A stretch of 64,000 bases of DNA from Lactobacillus melliventris. Lineage in GTDB: Bacteria > Bacillota > Bacilli > Lactobacillales > Lactobacillaceae. Location: NCBI RefSeq assembly GCF_013346935.1, contig NZ_JAAEEB010000007.1, positions 1 to 64,000 of the forward strand, given 5' to 3'. The notes under the pieces are model-generated. The model searched no databases. It saw only the letters and a program-made list of their open reading frames with translations, and had not been told where the DNA came from. Positions 1 to 7,986 of the stretch are shown piece by piece; positions within the stretch are counted from its first letter, which is position 1; every line of letters begins with the position of its first letter. The position numbers and the translations under genes were made by a program.

Positions 1-2
1 GG

Positions 3-95
3 ATCAAATACTACAATCAAGCTAGAATTAGGCACACGCTAAAAGGCCGCACCCCGATTGAATATCGGAATACGGCCTTAGCGAATATGAAATAA
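3..95 (+). CDS. IS3/IS150-family transposase, C-terminal end (partial)
   Basis: Reading the + strand from base 3 gives about 30 residues ending at TAA 93-95, with KYYNQARIRHTLKGRTPIEY near the start. This YYN..R.....G.(T/S)P.EYR pattern is the end of the integrase (rve) domain of IS3-family OrfB transposases. The gene starts outside the window, so only the tail is seen and intactness cannot be judged. It runs toward the 3' end of pgsA. IS3-family transposases normally act on their own terminal repeats by a copy-out mechanism. Confidence 0.8.
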   Translation: MKYYNQARIRHTLKGRTPIEYRNTALANMK

Positions 96-126
96 TGTTA
101 ACGTCCAATTCTAGGGGTTAACTTCA
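96..126 (+). mobile_element. Probable right end of the IS3-family element
   Basis: Directly after the transposase stop is a short stretch containing gtccaattctaggggttaac (about 102-121). This resembles the terminal inverted repeats of IS150-group elements, which typically read like gtccaatttaggggt. The exact tip and any target duplication cannot be defined without the left end, which is outside the window. Confidence 0.5.
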
Positions 127-164
127 CTTGCAGTGCTTTTTAATAAAACTAAATTTTTCTTTAA

Positions 165-725
165 TTACATTGAACCTTCAAAGACATCCCATGAACTGTG
201 GAAATAGTCCCAGCCAGAATAGATAGTAAAAATCAGTGCAATATAAAGTAAGATAGTGCCTATATGATAAAAGTCTCCAATTAGCAAAAAGATAATTGAA
301 AGCATTTGACATGTCGTTTTGATTTTACCAGGCATAGCGGCAGCCATAACTTGTCCCTTATTCTCTGCCAAAATCAAACGCAATCCTGTTACTGCCAATT
401 CACGGCAAACAATTATTGCTACAACCCAGGCCGGAGCAAGTTTTAAAGAAATTAACATTATAAATGCAGTCATAGTAAGCATTTTGTCAGCCAAAGGATC
501 CGCAAATTTTCCAAAATTTGTAACCAAGTTGCGTGACCTAGCAATATGACCATCAAACCAATCGGTTGCAGAAGCAACTGCAAACACAATCGCAGCTATT
601 ACCAATCTCCAATATACAGTAGTGCCAGCAACTTTAAAACTGGCATCACCACCAAAAATAACAATTAGCATGAAAACCGGAATCAATAATATTCTAAAAA
701 CCGTTAACTTATTAGGCAAATTCAT
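165..725 (-). CDS. pgsA: CDP-diacylglycerol-glycerol-3-phosphate 3-phosphatidyltransferase
   Basis: The 186-residue membrane enzyme makes phosphatidylglycerol phosphate from CDP-diacylglycerol and glycerol-3-phosphate, the first committed step to phosphatidylglycerol and cardiolipin. The CDP-alcohol phosphotransferase signature DxxDGxxAR...GxxxDxxxD is complete at residues 55-80 (D55, D58, G59, A62, R63, G72, D76, D80). Several hydrophobic helices surround it. I use the ATG at 725, which has GGAGG about ten bases upstream; an in-frame TTG six codons earlier lies inside that ribosome-binding site. It follows the RodZ-like gene, a common Firmicutes order that usually continues into cinA and recA. 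Here an IS element comes next. Confidence 0.95.
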   Translation of the reverse strand: MNLPNKLTVFRILLIPVFMLIVIFGGDASFKVAGTTVYWRLVIAAIVFAVASATDWFDGHIARSRNLVTNFGKFADPLADKMLTMTAFIMLISLKLAPAWVVAIIVCRELAVTGLRLILAENKGQVMAAAMPGKIKTTCQMLSIIFLLIGDFYHIGTILLYIALIFTIYSGWDYFHSSWDVFEGSM

Positions 726-752
726 TCTTAACTTTTCCTCCAAAAATAATTA

Positions 753-1871
753 CTATTTTTTATCATCATTTCCACTAGAGGAAGTACCTCCAGAATGGCC
801 AGAATCATTACTGTGCTCAGTGTTATTTGATTGATTGTTATCATGATTCGATTGACCATTATTCTGGGAACTTTGATTATTTTGAGTATTTTGTTGACCA
901 TTATTTGTATTCGAACTTGCACCATTATTACCATTAGAATTATCAGTTTGACTATGCTGTTGATTTTGCTGGTTCGAATTACTATGTCCTGAATTATTAT
1001 TCGTAGTTCCGGAATTATTTTGACCTTGATGTGGTTGATTGTTTTGACTATTTTGACTATTCCGCCGTTTGCCAATATAAAAGGTTAAAGAAAGACTCGA
1101 ATTTTGAGCTGTATATGGTACTTTTCTGCCACCAATTGTTACTGATGTTCCTAGAGCGTTGCTAAATGTAACGACTACAGATTGAGCAGTTTCTGGAATT
1201 CTTAAAGTGTGTTTTTGACCAGCTGTTAAAGTCTGACCACTTTGAGTTACGCCATTCATTGCAATCGAAACTGTAGTTGCTTGATCACCGGCTCTAACAA
1301 CTAAATTGCGGTTATTTTTAAGGCCGATAATCTGAAACTGATTCGCAGCCAATTCCTTAATCTTAACGCTCTTCTTTTTAATTTTCTTAACTTTGCGGTG
1401 TCGTTTACCACTATCCGAAGAAACAGAAACATCATTTGCTTCGTTGTTATTTTCATTGCGACTAGAAGAAAAATGAGCAAATACAACGTAGCATACCAAA
1501 ATTACTGCAACTATCCCCAAACCGACAATGATTCGTGGCAGGTAATCCTGCCAAATCTTTTTCTTATTACTGGTGGTTTTACGTACTTCCTCACTTTTAT
1601 TGTCAATCGAGTCTTCGACAAATTCTTCAGGTTCGGCTTTAGGTATGTCTTCGTGGTATTCACTTAGCAACTTTTTGCCATCTAAACCAACTATCTGTGC
1701 ATATTGTCTAATAAAGGCTCTAACGTAAAAATCACCAGGAAGTTTATCAAAATCGTTTTGCTCGATTGCAGTCAGATATCTACCTTGAATCTTGGTTGTT
1801 TTTTCAATGTCTTCAATTGAAAGTCCCTTAGCCTCTCTGGCACTGCGTAATTTATCTCCGATATCTGCCAT
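753..1871 (-). CDS. rodZ: RodZ-like membrane protein with cytoplasmic HTH and Asn/Gln-rich tail
   Basis: The 372-residue protein has an Xre-type helix-turn-helix at residues 1-75 (GDKLRSAREAKGLSIEDIEK). One transmembrane segment follows at about 113-133, then a basic KKIKKKS patch, then a DUF4115-like beta domain up to about residue 270. The last 100 residues are almost only N, Q, S, G and H. RodZ proteins link MreB to the wall-elongation machinery. The order ymfI - rodZ - pgsA matches other Firmicutes (ymfM in Bacillus). The start ATG at 1871 has GAAGAGGTAACT before it. The family call is firm; the cell-shape role is inferred. Confidence 0.88.
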   Translation of the reverse strand: MADIGDKLRSAREAKGLSIEDIEKTTKIQGRYLTAIEQNDFDKLPGDFYVRAFIRQYAQIVGLDGKKLLSEYHEDIPKAEPEEFVEDSIDNKSEEVRKTTSNKKKIWQDYLPRIIVGLGIVAVILVCYVVFAHFSSSRNENNNEANDVSVSSDSGKRHRKVKKIKKKSVKIKELAANQFQIIGLKNNRNLVVRAGDQATTVSIAMNGVTQSGQTLTAGQKHTLRIPETAQSVVVTFSNALGTSVTIGGRKVPYTAQNSSLSLTFYIGKRRNSQNSQNNQPHQGQNNSGTTNNNSGHSNSNQQNQQHSQTDNSNGNNGASSNTNNGQQNTQNNQSSQNNGQSNHDNNQSNNTEHSNDSGHSGGTSSSGNDDKK

Positions 1872-1936
1872 AGTTACCTCTTCAAATTCTAAATTTACTC
1901 TTTGAGTATAACATATACTACATATAATTATTACAT

Positions 1937-2665
1937 TTAAATAAGCCAGCCGCCACTAACATAAATGGTCTGACCAGTTAGATACCCTGACTGAACGTCA
2001 AGTAAAGTTTTAACCCAATAAGAAATGTCCTTACCCTCTGCTAAACGACCAACAGGTATTTCACCCTTAACTTCTTCCATCGTTTCAGGGCCAAGCACGG
2101 AATTCATTGCTGTATTGACAGCACCGGGTGCAACAACATTAACCGTCAGATTAGCTGAAGCAACTTCGCGGGCATATGCTTGTGCAAACCCTTCAAGACC
2201 TGATTTGGAAGAACTGTATGCCGCTTCCATAGCACTACCTGAGCCACCGTAAACAGATCCTAAATAAACAATACGACTATAATCATTTTTTATCAAATGA
2301 GGTTCAAATAGTCCTGTCAACTTAATTGGGGTAACCAAGTTTATGCGCATAATCTCATCAATTTTGGCCGTATCTTGACTACTAACAAAATTATAATCGG
2401 TAATTCCCTGGGCAAATACCACAGCGTTAACTGGCAGTAAATTATTAACAAATTCTTTTAAATCATTATTTTCAGCCAGAAAATCTAATTTGATGGGAAT
2501 AAAATCCTGCTGAGGATATTTTTGACTCATTCCTTGAGCCAAAGAATAAGCTTTTCGCCAATTTTGACTGCAATGAATGTAAAGAGACCAACCAGCATTA
2601 GCCAACTCAACACAAATAGCTTGACCAATGCCACCTGTAGCACCAAATACAAGAGCTCGCTGCAA
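1937..2665 (-). CDS. ymfI: YmfI-like SDR reductase (EF-P 5-aminopentanone reductase family)
   Basis: This is a 242-residue short-chain dehydrogenase/reductase. It has the N-terminal cofactor loop FGATGGIGQ (residues 8-16) and the catalytic YSSSK, with Ser in the preceding GSVYGG. In Bacillus subtilis YmfI reduces a 5-aminopentanone group on EF-P, and its gene sits next to rodZ and pgsA, as here; the specific role is inferred from that position. The start is TTG at 2665 with AAAGGA upstream. In many relatives two M16-type peptidase-like genes (ymfF, ymfH) lie between ftsK and ymfI. Here only about 170 bases separate them, so both are absent from this site. Confidence 0.82.
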   Translation of the reverse strand: MQRALVFGATGGIGQAICVELANAGWSLYIHCSQNWRKAYSLAQGMSQKYPQQDFIPIKLDFLAENNDLKEFVNNLLPVNAVVFAQGITDYNFVSSQDTAKIDEIMRINLVTPIKLTGLFEPHLIKNDYSRIVYLGSVYGGSGSAMEAAYSSSKSGLEGFAQAYAREVASANLTVNVVAPGAVNTAMNSVLGPETMEEVKGEIPVGRLAEGKDISYWVKTLLDVQSGYLTGQTIYVSGGWLI

Positions 2666-2836
2666 TTAAAACATTCCTTTTATTCTATTTTTTCTTTAAA
2701 TATTGAAAATGATCTTTAATAACTGAACTAATCTTCTTGAGAATAGCTCAGTTATGTATTCACATTCAATTTTATTTTACCATTATTTTTTCACAAATTT
2801 GAACTAATAAAACGACATGATAAACTTTCTTAAAAA
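2666..2836. other. Intergenic hairpin between ftsK and ymfI
   Basis: Bases 2720-2753 form an imperfect inverted repeat: TAACTGA plus CTA pairs with TAG plus TCAGTTA around an A.C mismatch. Neither strand has a U-tract after it, so it is not a typical intrinsic terminator. It lies in the 5' leader region of ymfI on the minus strand. No gene is visible in this gap. Confidence 0.35.
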
Positions 2837-5287
2837 TTAGCTCTTATCTCCCTCTTTTTTAGGCGGTAATAAAACTTGGCGAGGCTTTGAACCTTCAGAT
2901 GGGCCCACAATACCTTTTTCTTCCATTTCATCAACAATCCTAGCTGCACGATTATAACCAATACGAAATCTTCTTTGTAAGAGTGATACACTGGCCGTTT
3001 GTTGTTGCCTTACTAAATCCACTGCTTGATCATAGAATTCATCTTTTGGCTCATCATCTTTATTTTCAGAATTCTCTTGGCCTTTTTGTGGAATCATACC
3101 TTTATCATATTCGGGTTTCTGCTGTTTTTTTACCCAGGAAATGATATTTTCAACCTCATGTGACGAAACATAGGCACCCTGAATACGTTCAGGCTTTGAA
3201 GCACCAACAGGCATATATAGCATATCGCCGCGGCCAAGTAATTTTTCGGCTCCAGTTTGATCTAAAATAGTCCGTGAATCAATACCACTCGAAACAGCAA
3301 AAGAAATTCGTGAAGGAACATTTGCTTTAATCAGGCCGGTTATAACATCAACACTTGGTCTTTGAGTGGCCAAAATCATGTGAATACCAGCTGCCCGAGC
3401 CATCTGGCCCAAACGGACAATTGCTCCTTCAACATCACGTCCGCCAACCATCATTAAGTCACTAAGTTCATCAACTACCACTAAGATATATGGTAACGGC
3501 TTCATTGCCGGTTTTGATTTATCTTGGTTATTCAGCCGCACCTTTTCGTTAAATTCACTCATGTTACGGGCTCCACTTGCAGCGAACAGTTTATAGCGGC
3601 GTTCCATTTCTTTAACGGCTTTACTCAAAGCATTTGCAGCCAATTTTGCATCAGTAACTACCGGTATCAACAAATGAGGCACACCATTATAAACAGAAAG
3701 CTCCACCATCTTTGGGTCTATCAAGATTAACTTGACCTGATCCGGCAATGCTTTCATTAAAATACTGGTTAAAATTGTATTAATGGCTACAGATTTACCC
3801 GAACCGGTTGATCCAGCAATCAAAAGATGAGGCATTTTAGTCAAATTAGCCGAAATAGTTTGTCCACTGACGTCCTTACCCAAAGGAACCTGCATAGGAT
3901 CTTTTTTGGCTCTGATATCTTGATTTTGCATTACATCTTTAAAAGCAACTACTGAAGTGTTCTTATTAGGCACCTCTATTCCAATATATGGTTTCCCTGG
4001 GATTGGTGCTTCTATTCTAATATCCTTTGCAGCCAGAGCAAGAGCTAAATCGTCAGCGAGATTAACAATGCGACTGACTTTAACACCAACAGCCGGTTGA
4101 ACCTCATAGCGCGTAATAGTTGGACCCAGTATCGCCTTTTTGATAATAACGTTAACGCCAAAACTCTTGAAAGTAGATTGTAACGTCTGAGTATTTTTGC
4201 GAATAAGAGCTTTATCAGTACTTTGGTCAATATTTTTAATATTATCAAGTAATGTTAAGGGCGGTTTTTGATAATCCGGACTAACTTTTTGATTTGATTT
4301 TAATTCCCCGTGATCTACTGCTCCTAATTCTTCCTTAATCTTTTTATCTTCTTCAACAAAAGAATGTGATTTAGGTAATGATGAAACAGAAGAATCGTTT
4401 TGCTGCGCTTTAGCGTTATTGTTTTGACTTGCAACTTGAATTTGCGGCTCAACAGGAGCGTGTTCCGGAATATCACCGTATTCTGCTTTTTCAGATGGAA
4501 AATCAGTTACTTCGTTTTGATCTATGTTACTTTCAGAAGAGTTATCATCCACAGTAAAATCATCCACGTCTGGAAAAACTGGAGCTTTTGTACCCACTGA
4601 ATTGGAATCTTCCTGATTATGCAACTGGTTTTTTCTCTGCTCACGTTGCTCTTTGAAAGAGCCGTATTTATCTTTGATTTTGCTACCAGCTGCTTTGTTT
4701 TTATTAATAAAAAGCTGACTAACAGACTGAAATTTTTTGATAATTGTTGAAAATTTAACATCAAAAAACATCAAAATACCACTCGGTATCAATAAAATTG
4801 CAATTACCCGCAGTCCTATATGACCAAGTAAGGGGTAAAAAATCTGATAGCATAAGGCGCCTATGACGCCACCACCGATATTTTTGGTAACAGCCATGCG
4901 ACCGAATTCAGCTGAAATTTCATGCCAAAAGACATTCATAAAAGCATTATTAACGAATTCCCGTTCAAAATAAATACTGCTTTGAATTAATAAAATTCCC
5001 AAAATAGCAAAAAATAGTCCACAACTGCGTTTGAAGTTAAAGTGCATCGGCTTATTATAAATCAACATAACCAAGCCGAAAACTATGCAAATACCAGCTG
5101 CGAGCAAATAGGAATCTCCAAAGACCAGGCGAAAAGTATTTGCTACTTGTTTACCCAGGATTCCAAATTTGGCAAATGCTAAAGCAGAGATAACAATTTG
5201 TAAAAGTCCGACAATTGCCCATGTAATTCCAGTATTCTGATTCTTCTTTCGAGCCTTTGTGGTTTTTCTCCTTTTCTTTTTTGGCAT
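2837..5287 (-). CDS. ftsK: DNA translocase FtsK/SpoIIIE
   Basis: The 816-residue protein pumps chromosomal DNA through the closing septum. The first 180 residues hold about four membrane helices. An acidic, Gln/Asn-rich linker runs to about residue 320, followed by alpha, beta and gamma domains. Walker A is GSTGSGKS around residue 492, and Walker B is the hydrophobic stretch ending VVVDE. The C-terminal winged helix (RRFRIGYNRAARIVDEME) is the gamma domain that reads polar chromosomal guide sequences. Length is usual for Gram-positive FtsK. The start ATG at 5287 is preceded by AGGTAG. The DUF1149 gene ends 20 bases upstream, so co-transcription is likely. Confidence 0.96.
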   Translation of the reverse strand: MPKKKRRKTTKARKKNQNTGITWAIVGLLQIVISALAFAKFGILGKQVANTFRLVFGDSYLLAAGICIVFGLVMLIYNKPMHFNFKRSCGLFFAILGILLIQSSIYFEREFVNNAFMNVFWHEISAEFGRMAVTKNIGGGVIGALCYQIFYPLLGHIGLRVIAILLIPSGILMFFDVKFSTIIKKFQSVSQLFINKNKAAGSKIKDKYGSFKEQREQRKNQLHNQEDSNSVGTKAPVFPDVDDFTVDDNSSESNIDQNEVTDFPSEKAEYGDIPEHAPVEPQIQVASQNNNAKAQQNDSSVSSLPKSHSFVEEDKKIKEELGAVDHGELKSNQKVSPDYQKPPLTLLDNIKNIDQSTDKALIRKNTQTLQSTFKSFGVNVIIKKAILGPTITRYEVQPAVGVKVSRIVNLADDLALALAAKDIRIEAPIPGKPYIGIEVPNKNTSVVAFKDVMQNQDIRAKKDPMQVPLGKDVSGQTISANLTKMPHLLIAGSTGSGKSVAINTILTSILMKALPDQVKLILIDPKMVELSVYNGVPHLLIPVVTDAKLAANALSKAVKEMERRYKLFAASGARNMSEFNEKVRLNNQDKSKPAMKPLPYILVVVDELSDLMMVGGRDVEGAIVRLGQMARAAGIHMILATQRPSVDVITGLIKANVPSRISFAVSSGIDSRTILDQTGAEKLLGRGDMLYMPVGASKPERIQGAYVSSHEVENIISWVKKQQKPEYDKGMIPQKGQENSENKDDEPKDEFYDQAVDLVRQQQTASVSLLQRRFRIGYNRAARIVDEMEEKGIVGPSEGSKPRQVLLPPKKEGDKS

Positions 5288-5306
5288 GATACTACCTAAT
5301 TAACAA

Positions 5307-5699
5307 CTAAAAATTAGCTTGGAAGTTCAAGTTGACTGGTTTATCCAGTGTAATTTGAGTAACTTGATAAGTTAATGTTTCAATATACTCAACTAAAGGT
5401 CTACTAAGCAATTTGTAATCAGCCTTACTAAGATCACTGCCATCACCAAAATAATTTTTGATCTGAACGATTTGGCTAATCATCCCACTTACTGAGAATT
5501 CTCCGGGAGCAGGTGCCACGTCAAAAATGATGGTGATGTCAAAATAATTACCATCTACCCCTGCATCTGTTGTGCCATCATCATTTTGTTTTTCAACTTT
5601 TTTAAGGCCAAAATTAACTTGATCTTTAGTTTCAGGTTCTTCATTAACATCATAGTGAAAATTTTTTACTATCACCGGTGTTTCTTTTTCAAAATCCAT
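5307..5699 (-). CDS. DUF1149 family protein
   Basis: This 130-residue acidic cytoplasmic protein lacks a signal peptide or membrane helix. Its sequence (QVNFGLKK..., ITIIFDVAPAPGEFSVSG, YQVTQITLDKPVNLNFQ) matches the lactic-acid-bacterial DUF1149 family, whose predicted fold resembles the SecB chaperone; no function is established. The start is ATG 5699 with GGGAGG nine bases upstream. A longer frame opens upstream but would run deep into trmL. The trmL stop codon lies one base before this ATG, so the two are probably translationally coupled. Confidence 0.8.
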   Translation of the reverse strand: MDFEKETPVIVKNFHYDVNEEPETKDQVNFGLKKVEKQNDDGTTDAGVDGNYFDITIIFDVAPAPGEFSVSGMISQIVQIKNYFGDGSDLSKADYKLLSRPLVEYIETLTYQVTQITLDKPVNLNFQANF

Positions 5700-5700
5700 T

Positions 5701-6258
5701 TTAATTTCCTCCCAAATTTCTTTCATAGCGTTCAGGACGATTGTAGTTATCTTTTAACTTGTCATTTTCGTAATGATGAGAAGTTTCCAGCATAGGAAAA
5801 CCTTGTTGACGTAATGCTTCAAGCAAAACTATTGCCACTGAATTAGCTAAATTGTAACAACGAATATTATTTGACATAGGTATGCGCAAATTACGTTCGT
5901 AATATTCTCGCATAAAAGTTTCAGGTAAGCCAGTAGTTTCCTTACCAAATACGAAGTAGTAATTTTTAGAAGAATCCGTGTAATCTACCTCAGCATAATT
6001 TTTGGAAGAAAACTTAGAAATAAGATAAAGCTCATCCTGTGGTCCCAACTGCTTCAAAAAGGCATTAAGATCATCATGAAGCCGCACATCAACTTTATCC
6101 CAATAATCAAGCCCAGCTCGTTTCATTTTTTTATTATCAATTTGAAAACCTAAGGGCTCAATTAAGTCAAGAACTGTATTAGTACCAGCACAAGTGCGAG
6201 CAATATTTCCCGTGTTTGCTGGCATTAATGGTTCGTATAACACTACATGATTTGTCAA
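5701..6258 (-). CDS. trmL: tRNA (cytidine/uridine-34-2'-O)-methyltransferase
   Basis: This 185-residue SPOUT-class methyltransferase uses S-adenosylmethionine to methylate the ribose of the tRNA wobble nucleotide. It has the conserved start HVVLYEPLMPANTGNIARTC and the SPOUT knot motifs FGKETTGLP and RIPMSNNIRCYNLANSVAI. Its size and lack of extra domains fit TrmL (CspR/YibK) rather than the longer TrmH/TrmJ families. It heads a minus-strand run trmL - DUF1149 - ftsK. Confidence 0.92.
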   Translation of the reverse strand: MTNHVVLYEPLMPANTGNIARTCAGTNTVLDLIEPLGFQIDNKKMKRAGLDYWDKVDVRLHDDLNAFLKQLGPQDELYLISKFSSKNYAEVDYTDSSKNYYFVFGKETTGLPETFMREYYERNLRIPMSNNIRCYNLANSVAIVLLEALRQQGFPMLETSHHYENDKLKDNYNRPERYERNLGGN

Positions 6259-6300
6259 TCTTTTTTCTCCTTCAACATCAAACTTCTAAACAAACTAATC

Positions 6301-7512
6301 TTATTCCTTATTTTTTAAATCAGCATTTTCGCCATTTTGCGCAGCAATTTGAGTAGTTTCTTCGCCTTCATCTTCTCTAAAAACTTGGGAAACATTACGG
6401 TAATAATTATAAACACGTAAAATGATAATTTTTAAGATTGCATAAATAGGAATACCAAAAATGACACCCCAAAGTCCCCAAACTGCACTAGAACCAATTA
6501 ACAATAAGATTGTAGTTACCGGATGCATTTCCATCTTATTACCCATTACGAGAGGACTGATAATTCTTGATTCAATTGTTTGCTCGATTGCAAACACAAT
6601 CAGAACTTTAATGACCATTGGAACTGAAAGCATGATCGCAATTACAATTGCAGGAATAAAGGAAATAAACGTACCAAAATATGGGATCAGGTTAAGTAAA
6701 CCACTTAAAACAGCAAGTGCAATGCCATACGGTAAGCCTACTATACTATAACCAATGGCAAACATAATTCCTACCCAAAAGGCAACTGTGATTTGACCCC
6801 TGATATACGAAGCTAAAGCGGTGTTAATATCATAGAGCAGTTCACCAAAACTCTTTTGCCAGCGCTTAGGCGCAAATTGGGTTAAATAGGGCCGCAAATT
6901 ATGGGCATCTTTTAACATAAAGAAGAGAATAAACGGTGCCGTAAGTAAAGTCATAACAATAATAGTTACTACACTGATCGCCGAAGAAATGTTGCTCAGA
7001 GCGGCATTTATGGCTTCATGACCTGATTTAAAAAGCATATCCTGCGCGCGATTAATAGCATCGTTAATATTGCCTTTTACACTGTGAAACTGCGGCTTGC
7101 TCAGTGCTTCTTGCACAGCACTACTTGCATCCTTCCAGATATGCGGCCAATGTGCAATTAATGAATTAATTTGACTTTGAACAATTGGCAATAAAGTATT
7201 AACAATCCACACCAGTAAAATTGCCACAAGAAGAAATAGTCCCAAGATCGTAACCAGTCTTGGCACTTTGAATTTCCGCTCTAAAATGTCTACCAGCGGA
7301 TTCATGATATAAAATTGAATTAAAGCAAGCATTAGTGGTGGCAAGATTGCACTTACAAACACTTTAGCAGGATTTAAGACAAACGAAATTTTGTTGAACA
7401 ACCAGATTACAAGGAAGAACAACAAAATGTTTAGTAATGCAATACTAAAGCGGTTATTCAAAAACCATTTTTGAAAAATGGTTCTTTTTTTATGTTTTTT
7501 CTCTACTTCCAT
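6301..7512 (-). CDS. AI-2E family transporter
   Basis: The 403-residue membrane protein has about seven or eight hydrophobic helices and the family's signatures, including the GLPYGIALAVLSGLLNLIPY loop and IIEQT/IESRIISPLVMG near the C-terminus. Members of this family (PF01594) export or exchange small solutes; a few export AI-2 and others act as Na+/H+ antiporters, so the substrate is not predictable. The C-terminal tail is acidic. The ATG at 7512 is preferred over the TTG directly before it; AGGATG lies upstream. It ends 42 bases before trmL. Confidence 0.88.
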   Translation of the reverse strand: MEVEKKHKKRTIFQKWFLNNRFSIALLNILLFFLVIWLFNKISFVLNPAKVFVSAILPPLMLALIQFYIMNPLVDILERKFKVPRLVTILGLFLLVAILLVWIVNTLLPIVQSQINSLIAHWPHIWKDASSAVQEALSKPQFHSVKGNINDAINRAQDMLFKSGHEAINAALSNISSAISVVTIIVMTLLTAPFILFFMLKDAHNLRPYLTQFAPKRWQKSFGELLYDINTALASYIRGQITVAFWVGIMFAIGYSIVGLPYGIALAVLSGLLNLIPYFGTFISFIPAIVIAIMLSVPMVIKVLIVFAIEQTIESRIISPLVMGNKMEMHPVTTILLLIGSSAVWGLWGVIFGIPIYAILKIIILRVYNYYRNVSQVFREDEGEETTQIAAQNGENADLKNKE

Positions 7513-7525
7513 CAAATCATCCTAA

Positions 7526-7906
7526 TCAAATATGTTCGTAAATTATATCATCGCCAACGTTAAATTCAGGCAGAGTTTGCTTGTCACCTAATGTAAGATA
7601 TACAGCATTTGCCAAGGGATTTTTAGACTTTTGCTGATTAAAGAAAAGTGTGGCATGTCCTAATGCCCTCATATCACTGACAACCATGGCGCCAACGTAA
7701 TCAGCTACATATGTTTGACCATCAATTGTAATTGTGTCCCCTTTTTTCAAAGTAAAACCAGTAAGCGGCGAATCAGGGTCAAATTTTTGAATAATTGAAA
7801 CTTCTACCAGTTCAGCTGTAACATTTTCACCAAATAAAATTACCATATTGCTCTTAGGCTCTATAGCTTGTTTACCAATTTTTGTAATAGTTGCTGTCCA
7901 CTTCAT
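7526..7906 (-). CDS. PTS glucitol/sorbitol-type EIIA domain protein
   Basis: The 126-residue protein matches the EIIA-Gut family (SrlB-like, PF03829): VILFGENVTAEL, GDTITIDGQTYVADYVGA, and LGHATLFF near residue 87. In a complete sorbitol system this domain takes phosphate from HPr and passes it to EIIB-Gut. No EIIB, EIIC or sorbitol dehydrogenase gene lies near it in the window. It is therefore an orphan and may be regulatory or work with a distant permease. It sits between a terminator and the AI-2E transporter, eleven bases ahead of the latter's upstream frame. Confidence 0.82.
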   Translation of the reverse strand: MKWTATITKIGKQAIEPKSNMVILFGENVTAELVEVSIIQKFDPDSPLTGFTLKKGDTITIDGQTYVADYVGAMVVSDMRALGHATLFFNQQKSKNPLANAVYLTLGDKQTLPEFNVGDDIIYEHI

Positions 7907-7941
7907 AATTTGTTCTCCTTAAGCTTTAATTTTAGCATAAC

Positions 7942-7978
7942 AAAAACCGCTTAACTAATATATAAGCGGTTTTATTTG
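7942..7978 (-). terminator. Intrinsic terminator of the P-type ATPase gene
   Basis: AAAACCGCTTA (7943-7953) pairs with TAAGCGGTTTT (7963-7973) around a 9-base AT loop. U-runs occur on both sides. It directly follows the ATPase stop on the minus strand and precedes the EIIA gene. Confidence 0.85.
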
Positions 7979-7986
7979 TTACTTCT

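Noticed and set aside
728-1075. A 115-codon minus-strand frame in the RodZ-like tail
   Set aside because: It is a frame shadow of the Asn/Gln-rich repeats (Ile/Met-rich reading), overlapping the real gene.
2720-2753. Hairpin as ftsK/ymfI terminator
   Set aside because: No U-tract on either strand follows the stem.
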